A DNA stretch of 62,717 bases from Actinomycetota bacterium (GCA_027592925.1 JAQCJO010000004.1:1-62717); one strand, 5' to 3'. Shown: positions 43,454-52,699, counted from the first letter of the stretch. Notes: generated by a model not told the origin, from the sequence alone. Numbers and translations are program-made.

Positions 43454-44668
43454 ATGCAATTTGATGTCGCAGTAATTGGTGGTGGGCCAGCGGGCTCTTC
43501 GGCTGCCATTACGGCTGCACGTGCAGGACTTCGGGTGATGCTCGTTGAAAAGGGCCCTTACGGACGGAACAAAGTGTGTGGCGACGGTTTAACGCCGCGA
43601 GCAATAGCCGCGCTTGATGAATTAAAGATTGATCACTCAGTTGCACATCGCATTGATGGCCTGCGCATGATTGCCGGAAAAACTCAGCGCGAGTTGACGT
43701 GGCCAACAACATCGCGTTTTCCAAATCACGGTGCAGTTTGGCCGCGACAGAAGTTTGACAATCATTTACTTGATGTTGCCATTGCGTCTGGCGCTGAAGT
43801 TCGGTTTGAGTCTGAAGCATTGCCAGTTGTCGTAGGAGATCGTGTAGTCGGAGTGCAAGTTGGCAGCGAAGTCATCAAAGCATCACTTGTTATTTTGGCA
43901 ACTGGCGCACAGGGTGCTGCTGCAAAAATGCTTGGAGCAGTGCGCGATCCAGATGAAACCTTTGGGTTAGCAATTCGCGCATATGCAACAACACCTCGTC
44001 ATGCGGAGCGACATCTTGAAGCGTGTCTCAGTTTGCGTGATGAACATGGCACGCAGGTTCCTGGTTACGGATGGATGTTTCCTGCTGGCGATGGCACAGT
44101 GAACATTGGTGTTGGAGCACTCAGCACCATGAAGGGTTTCAAGAAACTCAATCTCAATACGTTGCTCGACCAATACGCATCGATCGTTCGGGAGCCGTGG
44201 TCGCTTGGTGACTTTATAGATAAGCCTCGCGCGTGGCGATTGCCAATGAGTTGCGTGCGCAGACATGGCCCAGGTTGGGTGGCTATTGGTGATGCAGCAG
44301 GTTTTGTGAACCCAATGAACGGTGAAGGCATTGACTATTCCCTTGAGTCGGGAATGCTTGCAATCTCGTGCTTTTTGGAAAACCCTGAAACCGCTACCAG
44401 TGAATATGACAAGCGAGTGGGCGAGCGGTTTGACGCATTTTTGCGCACGGGTCGGAGATTCAGTTTCATCATCGGACATCCGTGGTTACTCAAGCCAGGG
44501 CTTCGAGTTGCTGTTGGGTCGCAAGTGGCTGCCGATATCACGCTTGCGGTGATGGGCAATCTCATCGATTCCACAACACCTGGTGCTGCCGGCAGTGTGA
44601 TGCGATTCGCCGACCATGCACTACGGGTTGCTGATCCTTTTCTGCGCCTCACCCGTGCAAAGGCGTAA
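43454..44668 (+). CDS. Geranylgeranyl reductase family flavoprotein (MenJ-like)
   Basis: FAD enzymes of this family reduce isoprenoid double bonds; in actinobacteria MenJ saturates one menaquinone side-chain bond. The 404-residue protein has the dinucleotide motif DVAVIGGGPAGSSAAITAARAG near residue 4, KVCGDGLTPRAI, and GWVAIGDAAGFVNPMNGEGIDYS for the FAD, all in the usual order. No menaquinone genes are nearby, so the substrate is inferred. It stands alone on the plus strand between the MgtE-N gene and tRNA-Ala. Confidence 0.85.
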   Translation: MQFDVAVIGGGPAGSSAAITAARAGLRVMLVEKGPYGRNKVCGDGLTPRAIAALDELKIDHSVAHRIDGLRMIAGKTQRELTWPTTSRFPNHGAVWPRQKFDNHLLDVAIASGAEVRFESEALPVVVGDRVVGVQVGSEVIKASLVILATGAQGAAAKMLGAVRDPDETFGLAIRAYATTPRHAERHLEACLSLRDEHGTQVPGYGWMFPAGDGTVNIGVGALSTMKGFKKLNLNTLLDQYASIVREPWSLGDFIDKPRAWRLPMSCVRRHGPGWVAIGDAAGFVNPMNGEGIDYSLESGMLAISCFLENPETATSEYDKRVGERFDAFLRTGRRFSFIIGHPWLLKPGLRVAVGSQVAADITLAVMGNLIDSTTPGAAGSVMRFADHALRVADPFLRLTRAKA

Positions 44669-44740
44669 GCCACCGTTTTCTACAGACAGTTGCGTTATGG
44701 GACTGCAGTCTTTGCCCTGTAACCTAAAGAACCGTAATAA

Positions 44741-44814
44741 GGGGACGTAGCTCAGTTGGCTAGAGCACCTGCTTTGCAAGCAGGGGGTCGTGGGTTCGAG
44801 TCCCATCGTCTCCA
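44741..44814 (+). tRNA. tRNA-Ala(TGC)
   Basis: Acceptor GGGGACG/CGTCTCC contains the G3-U70 pair that identifies tRNA-Ala. Anticodon stem CCTGC/GCAGG with loop TTTGCAA (anticodon TGC); T-loop GTTCGAGTC; discriminator A. No encoded CCA. Confidence 0.97.
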
Positions 44815-44865
44815 CTAGATATCGTTGGAAAAAAGCACATTCGTGTACATGAAAGCGAGCAGATT

Positions 44866-46032
44866 ATGACCACAGCAGTGATTGTTGATGCACTTCGAAG
44901 CCCAGGTGGCAAACGAAATGGCAAATTGAAAGATTGGCACCCAGTTGATCTTGCAGCCGAAATCATAAAGACGCTCGTCGAACGCAACGGCGTCGACCCA
45001 GCAACCATCGACGATGTGGTGATGGGTTGTGTGATGCAAGTTGGCGAACAGAGTCTCAACGTTGCCCGCAACGCAGTTTTGGCTGCAGGTTGGCCAGACA
45101 GTGTTCCTGGCACAACAGTCGACCGTCAATGTGGTTCGAGCCAGCAAGCAGCGCACTTTGCTGCGCAAGGTGTGATGGCTGGTGCATACGACATTGTTGT
45201 TGCAGCCGGTGTTGAAGTGATGTCGCGAGTACCAATGGGCGCATCGTTGTCTGACCGCACATTTGGTTTTCCGTTTGGTCCACGAGTGCAAACTCGTTAC
45301 GAATCAGTTGGCGGTTTGGTCGGTCAAGGCATCTCGGCAGAAATGATTGCCGATAAGTGGAACATCACTCGCGAAGACATGGACGCATTTGGTGCTCGTT
45401 CACAAGAACTTGCCGCACGCGCTACTCGCGAGGGTCGTTTTCAAGGTCAAATCCACCCAGTCATGGGTGCCGATGGCAACATGGTCACGCAAGACGAAGG
45501 TATTCGCGAAACAACGATTGAAAAATTGGCTTCATTAAAGCCAGCATTCAAACCTGTTGAGGAGGGTGGTCGTGTTACTGCAGGCAACTCGTCACAAATC
45601 ACCGATGGCGCTTCAGGATTGTTAATCATGAGCGAAGAGCGAGCAAAGAAGTTGGGCTTGACCCCACGCGCACGCTTCGTCAACTTTGCAATGGCCGCAG
45701 AAGATCCTCGCTATATGTTGACCGCACCAATTCCTGCTACTAAAAAAGTGCTTGAGCGTGCTGGCCTCACCATGGATGATATCGACTTGATTGAGATCAA
45801 CGAAGCATTTGCTTCGGTGGTCTTGGCCTGGGAAAAAGAATTGCACCCAGACATGAGCAAGGTCAATGTCAACGGTGGAGCAATTGCACTTGGTCACCCA
45901 CTCGGTGCATCTGGCACACGCCTCATGACCACATTGTTAAACGAACTTGAGCGCACCGGTGGTCGCTACGGTTTGCAAACAATGTGTGAAGGTGGCGGCA
46001 TGGCCAATGCCACCATCATCGAACGTCTCTAA
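44866..46032 (+). CDS. Acetyl-CoA acetyltransferase (thiolase)
   Basis: Condenses or cleaves acyl-CoA chains. The 388-residue protein has the nucleophile Cys in TVDRQCGSSQQAAHFAA (about residue 88), the NEAFA segment, the His motif GGAIALGHPLGASGTR and the second Cys in TMCEGGGMANATII. It groups with degradative/biosynthetic thiolases related to FadA/AtoB; which one cannot be told. It follows tRNA-Ala by 51 bases and is not near other fatty-acid genes except, distantly, the thioesterase and DegV. Confidence 0.92.
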   Translation: MTTAVIVDALRSPGGKRNGKLKDWHPVDLAAEIIKTLVERNGVDPATIDDVVMGCVMQVGEQSLNVARNAVLAAGWPDSVPGTTVDRQCGSSQQAAHFAAQGVMAGAYDIVVAAGVEVMSRVPMGASLSDRTFGFPFGPRVQTRYESVGGLVGQGISAEMIADKWNITREDMDAFGARSQELAARATREGRFQGQIHPVMGADGNMVTQDEGIRETTIEKLASLKPAFKPVEEGGRVTAGNSSQITDGASGLLIMSEERAKKLGLTPRARFVNFAMAAEDPRYMLTAPIPATKKVLERAGLTMDDIDLIEINEAFASVVLAWEKELHPDMSKVNVNGGAIALGHPLGASGTRLMTTLLNELERTGGRYGLQTMCEGGGMANATIIERL

Positions 46033-46045
46033 GACATAACTCAAC

Positions 46046-46306
46046 ATGTCGCTCGGAACCATTATCTGGTTCCTCTTGGGTGCGCTGCTCTTTCGCGGCA
46101 TCTGGAAATTTGGTCTCGGCATGCTGAAGAGTATGACCTCCTCACTTCCTGCGCCGCCTCCAACAGGAGAGATGCGACGTATTAACGTGCGTTATCGCTG
46201 CGGAGTATGCGGTGTCGAATTACGAATGGTGATGGCACCCGATCAAGACCCACCGCCACCGCGGCACTGTCTTGAAGACATGGATTTTGTTGCTCCAATT
46301 GACTGA
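46046..46306 (+). CDS. Small membrane-anchored zinc-ribbon-like protein
   Basis: The 86-residue protein has an N-terminal membrane helix (TIIWFLLGALLFRGIWKFG, residues 5-23) and a soluble end with YRCGVCGVELRM and RHCLEDMDF, a CxxC plus later Cys that could bind zinc. It begins 13 bases after the thiolase stop and ends eight bases before convergent crgA. I do not recognise a family. Conserved-looking metal ligands and tight spacing support a real gene. Confidence 0.65.
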   Translation: MSLGTIIWFLLGALLFRGIWKFGLGMLKSMTSSLPAPPPTGEMRRINVRYRCGVCGVELRMVMAPDQDPPPPRHCLEDMDFVAPID

Positions 46307-46313
46307 GCAAAAA

Positions 46314-46655
46314 CTAGTGATATTTGGTGGCAGTAAATAAGCCACCCAAAACGCCGGTGAGGCCAGCAAACAAATACCAATTGTTGCGACCACCAGGCAC
46401 GAAGCCGAGGTAGTAACACAGGATGACGAGGGCACCGAGGCCGAGCAGTGTAAACATCAACACTGGAACCCACTGCGGGCTGACCTTAGTTTCGCGGGAA
46501 ACAGGCGGCGTGTAGCGCGAAGACGCCCCGGCGATCGTGTTGCCTTGGACCGATGTTGGATCCGAATGGTCCAAGCGATGAGTTTCGTGCAGATGACCAG
46601 GCTTGGTGCCTTTTGGTGTGGTGCGACCACCGGTGCGTCGTTTTGAAGGTGCCAT
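46314..46655 (-). CDS. crgA: Cell division protein CrgA
   Basis: Actinobacterial divisome membrane protein that interacts with FtsZ and late division proteins. The 113-residue protein has a long disordered basic N-terminus (about 60 residues; typical CrgA has 20-30) and the two-helix core VSPQWVPVLMFTLLGLGAL (partial) and NWYLFAGLTGVLGGLFTATKYH, with the intervening CYYLGFVPGGRNN. Next to trpG/pabA, as in Rv0011c. TACACT nine bases before the ATG may be its promoter. Confidence 0.9.
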   Translation of the reverse strand: MAPSKRRTGGRTTPKGTKPGHLHETHRLDHSDPTSVQGNTIAGASSRYTPPVSRETKVSPQWVPVLMFTLLGLGALVILCYYLGFVPGGRNNWYLFAGLTGVLGGLFTATKYH

Positions 46656-46719
46656 GAGTTTTCCAGTGTAGATCGTAAATGAGGTTTCGCCTCGCCCGAC
46701 CGGCTGACAGTATTACGGG

Positions 46720-47307
46720 GTGGCTCGCATACTTGTGCTCGATAACTACGACAGTTTCACCTACAACCTGGTGCAATATCTTGGTGAGCTTGGCGCCGAA
46801 CCCATCGTGGTGCGTAATGATGCCTCAAGTGTTGCCGAACTGCTTGCGATCAAGCCAGATGCTCTTGTGTTGTCGCCAGGCCCAGGTCGTCCCGAAAACT
46901 CTGGTGTGTTGTGCGATGTGATTAGTGCATTTGCGGGAGTGGTGCCCGTGCTTGGTGTGTGTTTAGGACATCAAGCTGTTGGTCATGTGTATGGGGCAAA
47001 AGTAGTGAGTGCGCCAGAACTTTTGCATGGCAAGACATCAGAGGTGCATCACACTGGTGAAGGAATCTTTGCTGGTTCGCCATCACCGATCACTGCAACT
47101 CGCTATCACTCCCTGATTATTGAGCGCGAATCACTGCCACCCGAGTTGGTGGTAACTGCGCAAACACAGGACGGAATGATTATGGGCGTGCGGCATCGCG
47201 ATCTTGATGTTGAAGGTGTGCAGTTTCATCCAGAAAGTATTTTGACGACACTTGGACATAACTTGCTCAAAGTATTTGTTGAGAAGGCAAAGCGCACAAC
47301 AAGTTAG
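46720..47307 (+). CDS. pabA: Aminodeoxychorismate/anthranilate synthase glutamine amidotransferase subunit
   Basis: Class I amidotransferase that supplies ammonia for p-aminobenzoate or anthranilate synthesis. The 195-residue protein has [26 protein letters not shown], the nucleophile Cys in [10 protein letters not shown] (about residue 80) and the His-x-Glu pair in [11 protein letters not shown]. Located between crgA and pknB, as trpG/pabA (Rv0013) in M. tuberculosis, where one protein may serve both pathways. Its synthase partner is not in the window. Confidence 0.93.
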   Translation: MARILVLDNYDSFTYNLVQYLGELGAEPIVVRNDASSVAELLAIKPDALVLSPGPGRPENSGVLCDVISAFAGVVPVLGVCLGHQAVGHVYGAKVVSAPELLHGKTSEVHHTGEGIFAGSPSPITATRYHSLIIERESLPPELVVTAQTQDGMIMGVRHRDLDVEGVQFHPESILTTLGHNLLKVFVEKAKRTTS

Positions 47308-47324
47308 GCGAAGTTGAGATGGAA

Positions 47325-49289
47325 TTACGGTGTTGTTGATTTTCCGACAACCAGTGTGACTTTGGTGCCAGGAGCAACTGCAGACTGTGCTTCGCGACTT
47401 TGAGAAATAACTCGACCATCATTCGCATCACCAGCAGGCACATTTTGATATTTAATGTCAGTGATTAAACCAGCCGCATTTATTGCCGTCTGTGCTTCGC
47501 CTTCGGTATTACCTATTACATCGGGGACAACAACGGTTGGTGACCCACTTGAAACGATCAGTGCAATTGGTGAGCCAGCCGAAAGTGGTGTGCCAATGGC
47601 AGGGTTGGTACGAATTGCTCGACCCTTTTCTACGGTTGCACTCGGTTTGGCGATGATGGTGACAACGAAGTTGTATGGCGAACTTTTGAGCAACTGTTCG
47701 GCTGCTGAAGAAACTTGTCCTTCGATATTTGGAATATTGTTGCCGCCCGTACCGCCAGACACAACAACCGAAATTGGAGAACCAGAACGAACCTGCTCAT
47801 TTGCCAACGGATCTTGGGTAATGATCTGATTCAACGGCACAAGTGGATCATTGCGAACCTCGAGGATCACCAACTGCAAACCAAGTGGAGCAAGTAACTG
47901 TGTGGCATTCTCGACAGACAGACCCTGAATAGGGGGCACGGTTTGCAGTTGCTTCGCGGGGTTATAGGTGATGGTCACAACATCACCCTGGTAACCAGTA
48001 GCGGTGGCTGGTGGGTCTTGGGCGTACACAATGTCATTACCAACTGCGTCATTAATCACTGCATTGGGTATTGGCGTGAGTCCCATGTCGAGCAGCAATT
48101 GGCTGGCTTCGGCTTGGGTGCGGTTGGTGACGTCAGGGATTGTGAGTGAAGTGGCAGAACCGCGATCAACAGTTTTGTAGATGAACACTCCTGCTGCAAG
48201 CAAAATGATGGCGGTGAACACTGCACCAAATATGTATGACGCTGTTCGACGAGGAGCAAAATCGTCATACAAATCTTCATCGTCAGTCGTTTCTGGCGTG
48301 TTGGCAATAACCGGAGTGCTGGCAATAACCGGAGTGCTGGCAATAACCGGAGTGCTGGCAATAACCGGAGTGCTGGCAATAATAGGTATCGCCATGGTGT
48401 CTGTTGATTGAGACTGTGTCTTGCGCCCTTGCACATCGGTGAGGGCAACTACTTCCTCGCCCGCACTAAACCTGCGCAAATCATCGCGCAGTGCATTTGC
48501 ATTTCCATATCGACGTTCTGCTGATTTGGCCATGCACTTGGCAACAATCGCTTCAAACTCTCTTGGTGCATCAGAAGCAAATTCACTCAACGCAGGAGGC
48601 ACACCATGCACTTGCTGGTACGCAATACCAACTGCGTTGTCACCAATGAACGGCGAGCGTCCAGCAACCATTTCATACATCACCACACCTAGCGAATAGA
48701 TATCACTTCGCGGATCTGGTTGCGACCCTTGTGCTTGTTCGGGAGAGAGGTATGTCGCCGTGCCCATCACCGAGCCGGTTTGTGTAAGGCCCTCTTCAAC
48801 CGCTGCGCCAAGCGCACGAGCAATACCAAAGTCAGCAACCTTCACTTGACCAGTAGAGCCAATCAAGATGTTTCCTGGCTTGATGTCGCGGTGCACCACA
48901 CCGTTGTCGTGGGCAAAACCCAATGCACTCGCAATATCAACTGCTACATCGCAAGCCTGCCGGGCGGTGAGGCGTAATTTTTCTTTCAGGATGCTCGCAA
49001 GTGTGCGTCCTTGCACAAACTCCATTGCAATGAAGTAGGTGTTGTTGACCTTGCCCCAGTCATACACCGCAACAATGTTTGGATGAGTGAGACCAGCAGC
49101 AGACTGAGCCTCTCTGCGAAAACGCTCGACAAAGTTGGGGTCATTGGCGTACTCAGGAAACAACACCTTGAGCGCAACAGGACGGTCGAGCAACAGATCG
49201 TGCGCCAAAAGCACCTCAGCCATGCCGCCTCGTCCAACGCTGCGCTCGACGCGGTAACGATCGTTGACTATCGGCATATTGCTAACCAT
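47325..49289 (-). CDS. pknB: Ser/Thr protein kinase PknB with four PASTA domains
   Basis: Essential-type receptor kinase that senses peptidoglycan fragments or lipid II. The 654-residue protein has an active kinase domain (SVGRGGMAEVLLA, VALKVL, HRDIKPGNILI, VADFGIARAL, about residues 10-270), a juxtamembrane linker holding perfect VIASTP repeats (about 302-329), one helix near 349-371 (YIFGAVFTAIILLAAGVFI) and four PASTA repeats beginning TIPDVTNR, TVPPIQGL, NIPNIEGQ and VVPDVIGN. Downstream of pstP and fhaA in one operon. pknA, pbpA and rodA, which lie here in M. tuberculosis, are absent. Confidence 0.95.
   Translation of the reverse strand: MVSNMPIVNDRYRVERSVGRGGMAEVLLAHDLLLDRPVALKVLFPEYANDPNFVERFRREAQSAAGLTHPNIVAVYDWGKVNNTYFIAMEFVQGRTLASILKEKLRLTARQACDVAVDIASALGFAHDNGVVHRDIKPGNILIGSTGQVKVADFGIARALGAAVEEGLTQTGSVMGTATYLSPEQAQGSQPDPRSDIYSLGVVMYEMVAGRSPFIGDNAVGIAYQQVHGVPPALSEFASDAPREFEAIVAKCMAKSAERRYGNANALRDDLRRFSAGEEVVALTDVQGRKTQSQSTDTMAIPIIASTPVIASTPVIASTPVIASTPVIANTPETTDDEDLYDDFAPRRTASYIFGAVFTAIILLAAGVFIYKTVDRGSATSLTIPDVTNRTQAEASQLLLDMGLTPIPNAVINDAVGNDIVYAQDPPATATGYQGDVVTITYNPAKQLQTVPPIQGLSVENATQLLAPLGLQLVILEVRNDPLVPLNQIITQDPLANEQVRSGSPISVVVSGGTGGNNIPNIEGQVSSAAEQLLKSSPYNFVVTIIAKPSATVEKGRAIRTNPAIGTPLSAGSPIALIVSSGSPTVVVPDVIGNTEGEAQTAINAAGLITDIKYQNVPAGDANDGRVISQSREAQSAVAPGTKVTLVVGKSTTP
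48303..48382 (-). repeat. 18-bp tandem repeat in pknB linker
   Basis: Four perfect 18-base copies (unit on the plus strand: ggcaataaccggagtgct) plus eight bases of a fifth. Each encodes VIASTP. They lie between the kinase domain and the membrane helix. In-frame unit length means copy-number changes would alter only linker length. Confidence 0.95.
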
Positions 49290-49307
49290 GTTTATTACCC
49301 ATGTCCA

Positions 49308-50441
49308 CTAACCTTGCGCTTTCAACACAACATCAATCATTTTGAGATATGAGCGGGCTTTGTCTATCGAATCAAATTGCTGCACCCTGTCTATTTCTCG
49401 CTGAAACTCTGACTGCATTGAATAGCGCTTCGTAGTCGAAACTTCAACAACAGTTGGTTTGATCCACAGCAACCCACCGGGCTGGCCTTTGTAAATGGCA
49501 ATTGTTGCTGATGACGAAGAGTTGGTAAACGCCACAAAAAAACCACTGCGCTGATGGCGAAGTGCAACAAATCCACCAATGCACACCACTACTACAACGA
49601 CGAGTGCAAGAATCCGTTTCTTGATTGACATGGTGCTTTCGGAAGCGATACCTGGATCAATTCCTGGCGCAGTATCAGGATCAGCAACCACTTCTGGTGC
49701 CGCTGCGTTGATGTTGACATCAACAACGATCACGGTGATGTTGTCGCGCCCACCATGCCGCTTTGCGGCAGTCACCAATCGTTCAGCAACGTGTTGTGGC
49801 GCGCTGTGCTCTCGTATCATTTCAGTAATCTCGTCAAGTGGCACTTCGTCTACGAGCCCATCGCTGCACAACATAAAGCGGTCACCGTCAAACATCGGTA
49901 TTGTCCACGTATCCACAGACACTTGTTCGTCTATACCAAGTGCGCGTGTCACGATATTGCGACGCGGATGGGTGCGCGCTTCGTCAACCGTCAGTAGACC
50001 CTCAGTAACGAGCCCTTGCACATACGAGTGGTCAACGCTCAATTGCCGCAATTCTCCAGAACGGAGGAGATATGTGCGCGAGTCACCAACATTGGCGATC
50101 ACAATTTGCGATGGCTGATCAGTGTCGCTGGTTGATGTAAGCAACGCTGCAGCAGTAAGTGTCGTACCCATTCCGCGCTGATCGGTGGTTGATGTTGCTG
50201 ATGCGTAGATCGCACTGTTGAGGTCGCGAACTACTTGGGCAAATGCCTCTGCCGACGAAACACCACTGAGCGCAATGCCTCGCAGATGTTCAATTGCCAT
50301 GGCGCTCGCAACTTCGCCCGCGTTGTGTCCACCCATGCCGTCAGCAACAGCAAACAGGTTCTTTTCTGCGATGTGCGCGTCTTCGTTTTGACCCCTCAAA
50401 TTGCCGGTATCGGTGGCTGCACCGATAGCAAGAGTCAACAT
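49308..50441 (-). CDS. pstP: PP2C-type Ser/Thr phosphatase PstP
   Basis: Removes phosphate from PknB targets. The 377-residue protein starts MLTLAIGAATDTGNLRGQNED, with metal ligands in VADGMGGHNAGEVAS, VANVGDSRTYLL-type strand (IANVGDSR), LCSDGLVDEV and GGRDNITVIVVD. A single helix near residue 277 (ILALVVVVVVCIGGFVAL) is followed by an outside domain of about 85 residues with no clear family. ATG 50441 is preferred to TTG 50456 as the family start. Between fhaA and pknB in one transcription unit. Confidence 0.93.
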   Translation of the reverse strand: MLTLAIGAATDTGNLRGQNEDAHIAEKNLFAVADGMGGHNAGEVASAMAIEHLRGIALSGVSSAEAFAQVVRDLNSAIYASATSTTDQRGMGTTLTAAALLTSTSDTDQPSQIVIANVGDSRTYLLRSGELRQLSVDHSYVQGLVTEGLLTVDEARTHPRRNIVTRALGIDEQVSVDTWTIPMFDGDRFMLCSDGLVDEVPLDEITEMIREHSAPQHVAERLVTAAKRHGGRDNITVIVVDVNINAAAPEVVADPDTAPGIDPGIASESTMSIKKRILALVVVVVVCIGGFVALRHQRSGFFVAFTNSSSSATIAIYKGQPGGLLWIKPTVVEVSTTKRYSMQSEFQREIDRVQQFDSIDKARSYLKMIDVVLKAQG

Positions 50442-50456
50442 TGCACTAACAGGCAA

Positions 50457-51092
50457 CTACGCCTGCTCGAAATGTAGTTGCAACGATCCAAGTGCAATCA
50501 GTTGTCCATGACTGAGCAGTGTTGGTTCGGTGATCAGCACGCCGTTCACTTTTGTGCCGTTGGTGCTACCGAGGTCTTCAATAGTCCAACCGTTGTCCAC
50601 AGCGCGAAATCTCGCATGTACACGGCTGATGTTGTCGTCAGCAATCACAATGGTGCACGAGGCTTGGCGTCCGATAGTTACGAGATCACCGTCGAGCGTG
50701 TGGCGCGAGCCATTGACAAGCACTACGGCAGCAGGCTTTACTGCGAGTTGTTCTGGTTGTGTAATCGGCTTGTGTGGCGTGGTTGCTGTCTTGCCAACTG
50801 TGACCACACATGATCCAATGCGCTGCGCTACGTCTTCTTCAAGCGCAACATCGGCTTCGCCAGCAATGTTGTAACCCTCATATTTGGCATGATTGGCAAT
50901 CGCTTGACACAGTTCACTCAACAACGGCTTGACAACATCGCTCAGTGCAGCCAAGTCAGATTTATGAAGTCCAACAACATATCGTTGCGCTATATCACCA
51001 TTGTGTGTCACTGCCTGGTCATCCATTGCGGCGATGATTTGGCGACCGATCTCAATTGGTCGTATGCCAGTGCGTCGCGTGCGTGTTAACAC
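50457..51092 (-). CDS. fhaA: FHA-domain protein, FhaA-like with shortened N-terminus
   Basis: FHA proteins bind phosphothreonine made by PknB-type kinases. The 211-residue protein has a short DUF3662-like start (GIRPIEIGRQIIAAMDDQ; YVVGLHKSDLAAL) and a C-terminal FHA domain with VTIGRQASCTIVI, NISRVHARFRAV and DLGSTNGTKVNGV, the phosphothreonine-binding loop residues intact. The usual FhaA start (RRVERxLE) is missing, and an in-frame TAG a few codons upstream shows there is no longer frame. GTG 51092 has TAGAAT six bases upstream. No long Pro-rich linker is seen. Confidence 0.9.
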   Translation of the reverse strand: MLTRTRRTGIRPIEIGRQIIAAMDDQAVTHNGDIAQRYVVGLHKSDLAALSDVVKPLLSELCQAIANHAKYEGYNIAGEADVALEEDVAQRIGSCVVTVGKTATTPHKPITQPEQLAVKPAAVVLVNGSRHTLDGDLVTIGRQASCTIVIADDNISRVHARFRAVDNGWTIEDLGSTNGTKVNGVLITEPTLLSHGQLIALGSLQLHFEQA

Positions 51093-51098
51093 TCCACC

Positions 51099-51104
51099 AT
51101 TCTA
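51099..51104 (-). promoter_or_regulatory. -10 element of a leaderless fhaA-pstP-pknB transcript
   Basis: TAGAAT on the minus strand, six bases before the fhaA GTG; it fits a leaderless start for the kinase-phosphatase operon. No clear -35. Confidence 0.6.
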
Positions 51105-51129
51105 TGCCGTAACTCCTGCTTGGTTCTGT

Positions 51130-52689
51130 CTAACTTACTAGTGAATATTGCTCGCTATCCAAGTAGCGCTGCCATCGCCGAGTAAGCAAAAGTAGATCTT
51201 TCGGATCATCGCAAATGTTGGCTTGAGTTGTTCCAAAGTGAATCACTCGCACCGTAGGGGTCCAGACGATTCGGTACGCCAAGTTTCTTGCCTTACAGCA
51301 GAAATCCAAATCTGCACCATGGTGCTGAAACTCTGGACAGAATCCGCCAAGTTTATGAAAGACAGATCGCCTCACAGCGAAGCATGTATCTGTAACGCCA
51401 CTAATTGATCTTGCCACTGCACTATTGCCCCACATCCCTGGATTGAGAGAAGAGTTGCTCCACCCAATTCGATGTGGTTTTGGGTGAAGGCTTATTCCCG
51501 AGCTTTCGATCCGACCGTCGTCCATCAAAATCATTGGTCCAACTATGCCGACTTCAGGGTCGATCATTTGACCTAAAAATTGTTCAATCCATGTTGGGGT
51601 TGTGACCTGGCTATTTTCATCCATAAATATAATGGTTTGTCCCCGTGCATGGCCAAAACCGATGTTGCACATCTCATAGAAACTTGTCGGTTGCGTTATC
51701 GCAAACACCGATGTTCGACGAGAAGAACTGTGGTCGGGCTGATTGAATGGCAAGGCATATCCGGGGTGCGCATTGAGATCATCAATCACAATGATTTCGT
51801 AGTTGTCGTAAGTTGTGATGTTGGCAATGTTGGTTACGAGATGCTCAATCGTTCGAACAGATGATCCCCACACACGTGACTTTGCTCCAGTGGTTGGGAT
51901 GATAATGCTCACTAGTGGGGATGTTGGGAGAAGCGTAAACATGTGGCCATAGCTTCCCGGCTGCAATTTTGTAACTTCAGCAGCTATTCCAGTGCGCTCA
52001 AAGTGTTGCTCAATTGCTCGTAGTCCAGCTTCGTATGCATATGGTTTGGCCGTTGAATCACCAGCTGTTGAACCAGGCACAACTCGCCAGTGATACAAGA
52101 CTTCTGGAATATGAATAATTGAGCGAGCCCGTTCTGTGGCGCGCAAAATGAGGTCGTAGTCCTGTGATCCGTCAAATCCACGCCGAAAGCCGCCAATATC
52201 ATCCAGAAGCGTGTTTCGAAATACCGAAAAATGACAACAATAATTTTGGCCGCGGAGGCGACTTTGATCAAACGGTGGTTTTCTAAATGAATCATAATGT
52301 TGACCATCTGAGTTGATTTTGTCTTCGTCGGTGTATGCATAGTCCGCATCAGGATTAGCCAATAACGTGGCAGCAACCTTGGCGAGAGCCTCAGAGTCAA
52401 GCGTGTCGTCATGATCAAGTAGTCCAACAAATTCTCCAGTAGCCATGTCGAGTCCATCTTGTGAGGCATCAACTATCCCACCATTTGTTGATCGAAGGGC
52501 AACTCGAATGCGTGAATCGCTGGCCATCGCACGTTGCAAAATAGTTTGCACATACTTATGGGTTGATCGATCATCAACCACACACCATTCCCAGTCGGTG
52601 AATGACTGGTTCTTCATTGATTCGATGCATTCCAACAGTGCATCGGCGGGCGGGTTGTATACAGGAGTTACGATGCTAAAAAAAGGCAT
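51130..52689 (-). CDS. Two-domain GT2-type glycosyltransferase
   Basis: The 519-residue protein has two GT-A folds. The first (residues 1-210) begins FFSIVTPVYNPPADALLECI and has VVDDRST, LLDHDDTLD and YTDEDK. The second (about 255-500) begins PLVSIIIPTTGAKSRV and has FMDENSQVTTPTWI, where the usual DDD metal motif is DEN, then ARGQTIIFM and FCPEFQHHGADLDFCCKA. It resembles enzymes that build O-antigen or capsule chains by adding sugars with mixed linkages. Sits at the edge of the polysaccharide locus, 10 bases downstream of the coiled-coil gene and 37 before fhaA. Confidence 0.85.
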   Translation of the reverse strand: MPFFSIVTPVYNPPADALLECIESMKNQSFTDWEWCVVDDRSTHKYVQTILQRAMASDSRIRVALRSTNGGIVDASQDGLDMATGEFVGLLDHDDTLDSEALAKVAATLLANPDADYAYTDEDKINSDGQHYDSFRKPPFDQSRLRGQNYCCHFSVFRNTLLDDIGGFRRGFDGSQDYDLILRATERARSIIHIPEVLYHWRVVPGSTAGDSTAKPYAYEAGLRAIEQHFERTGIAAEVTKLQPGSYGHMFTLLPTSPLVSIIIPTTGAKSRVWGSSVRTIEHLVTNIANITTYDNYEIIVIDDLNAHPGYALPFNQPDHSSSRRTSVFAITQPTSFYEMCNIGFGHARGQTIIFMDENSQVTTPTWIEQFLGQMIDPEVGIVGPMILMDDGRIESSGISLHPKPHRIGWSNSSLNPGMWGNSAVARSISGVTDTCFAVRRSVFHKLGGFCPEFQHHGADLDFCCKARNLAYRIVWTPTVRVIHFGTTQANICDDPKDLLLLTRRWQRYLDSEQYSLVS

Positions 52690-52699
52690 CAGTTCGTTA

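Noticed and set aside
48303-48382. CRISPR-like spacing of repeats
   Set aside because: Copies are directly adjacent, without spacers, and in frame within pknB; a coding tandem repeat.
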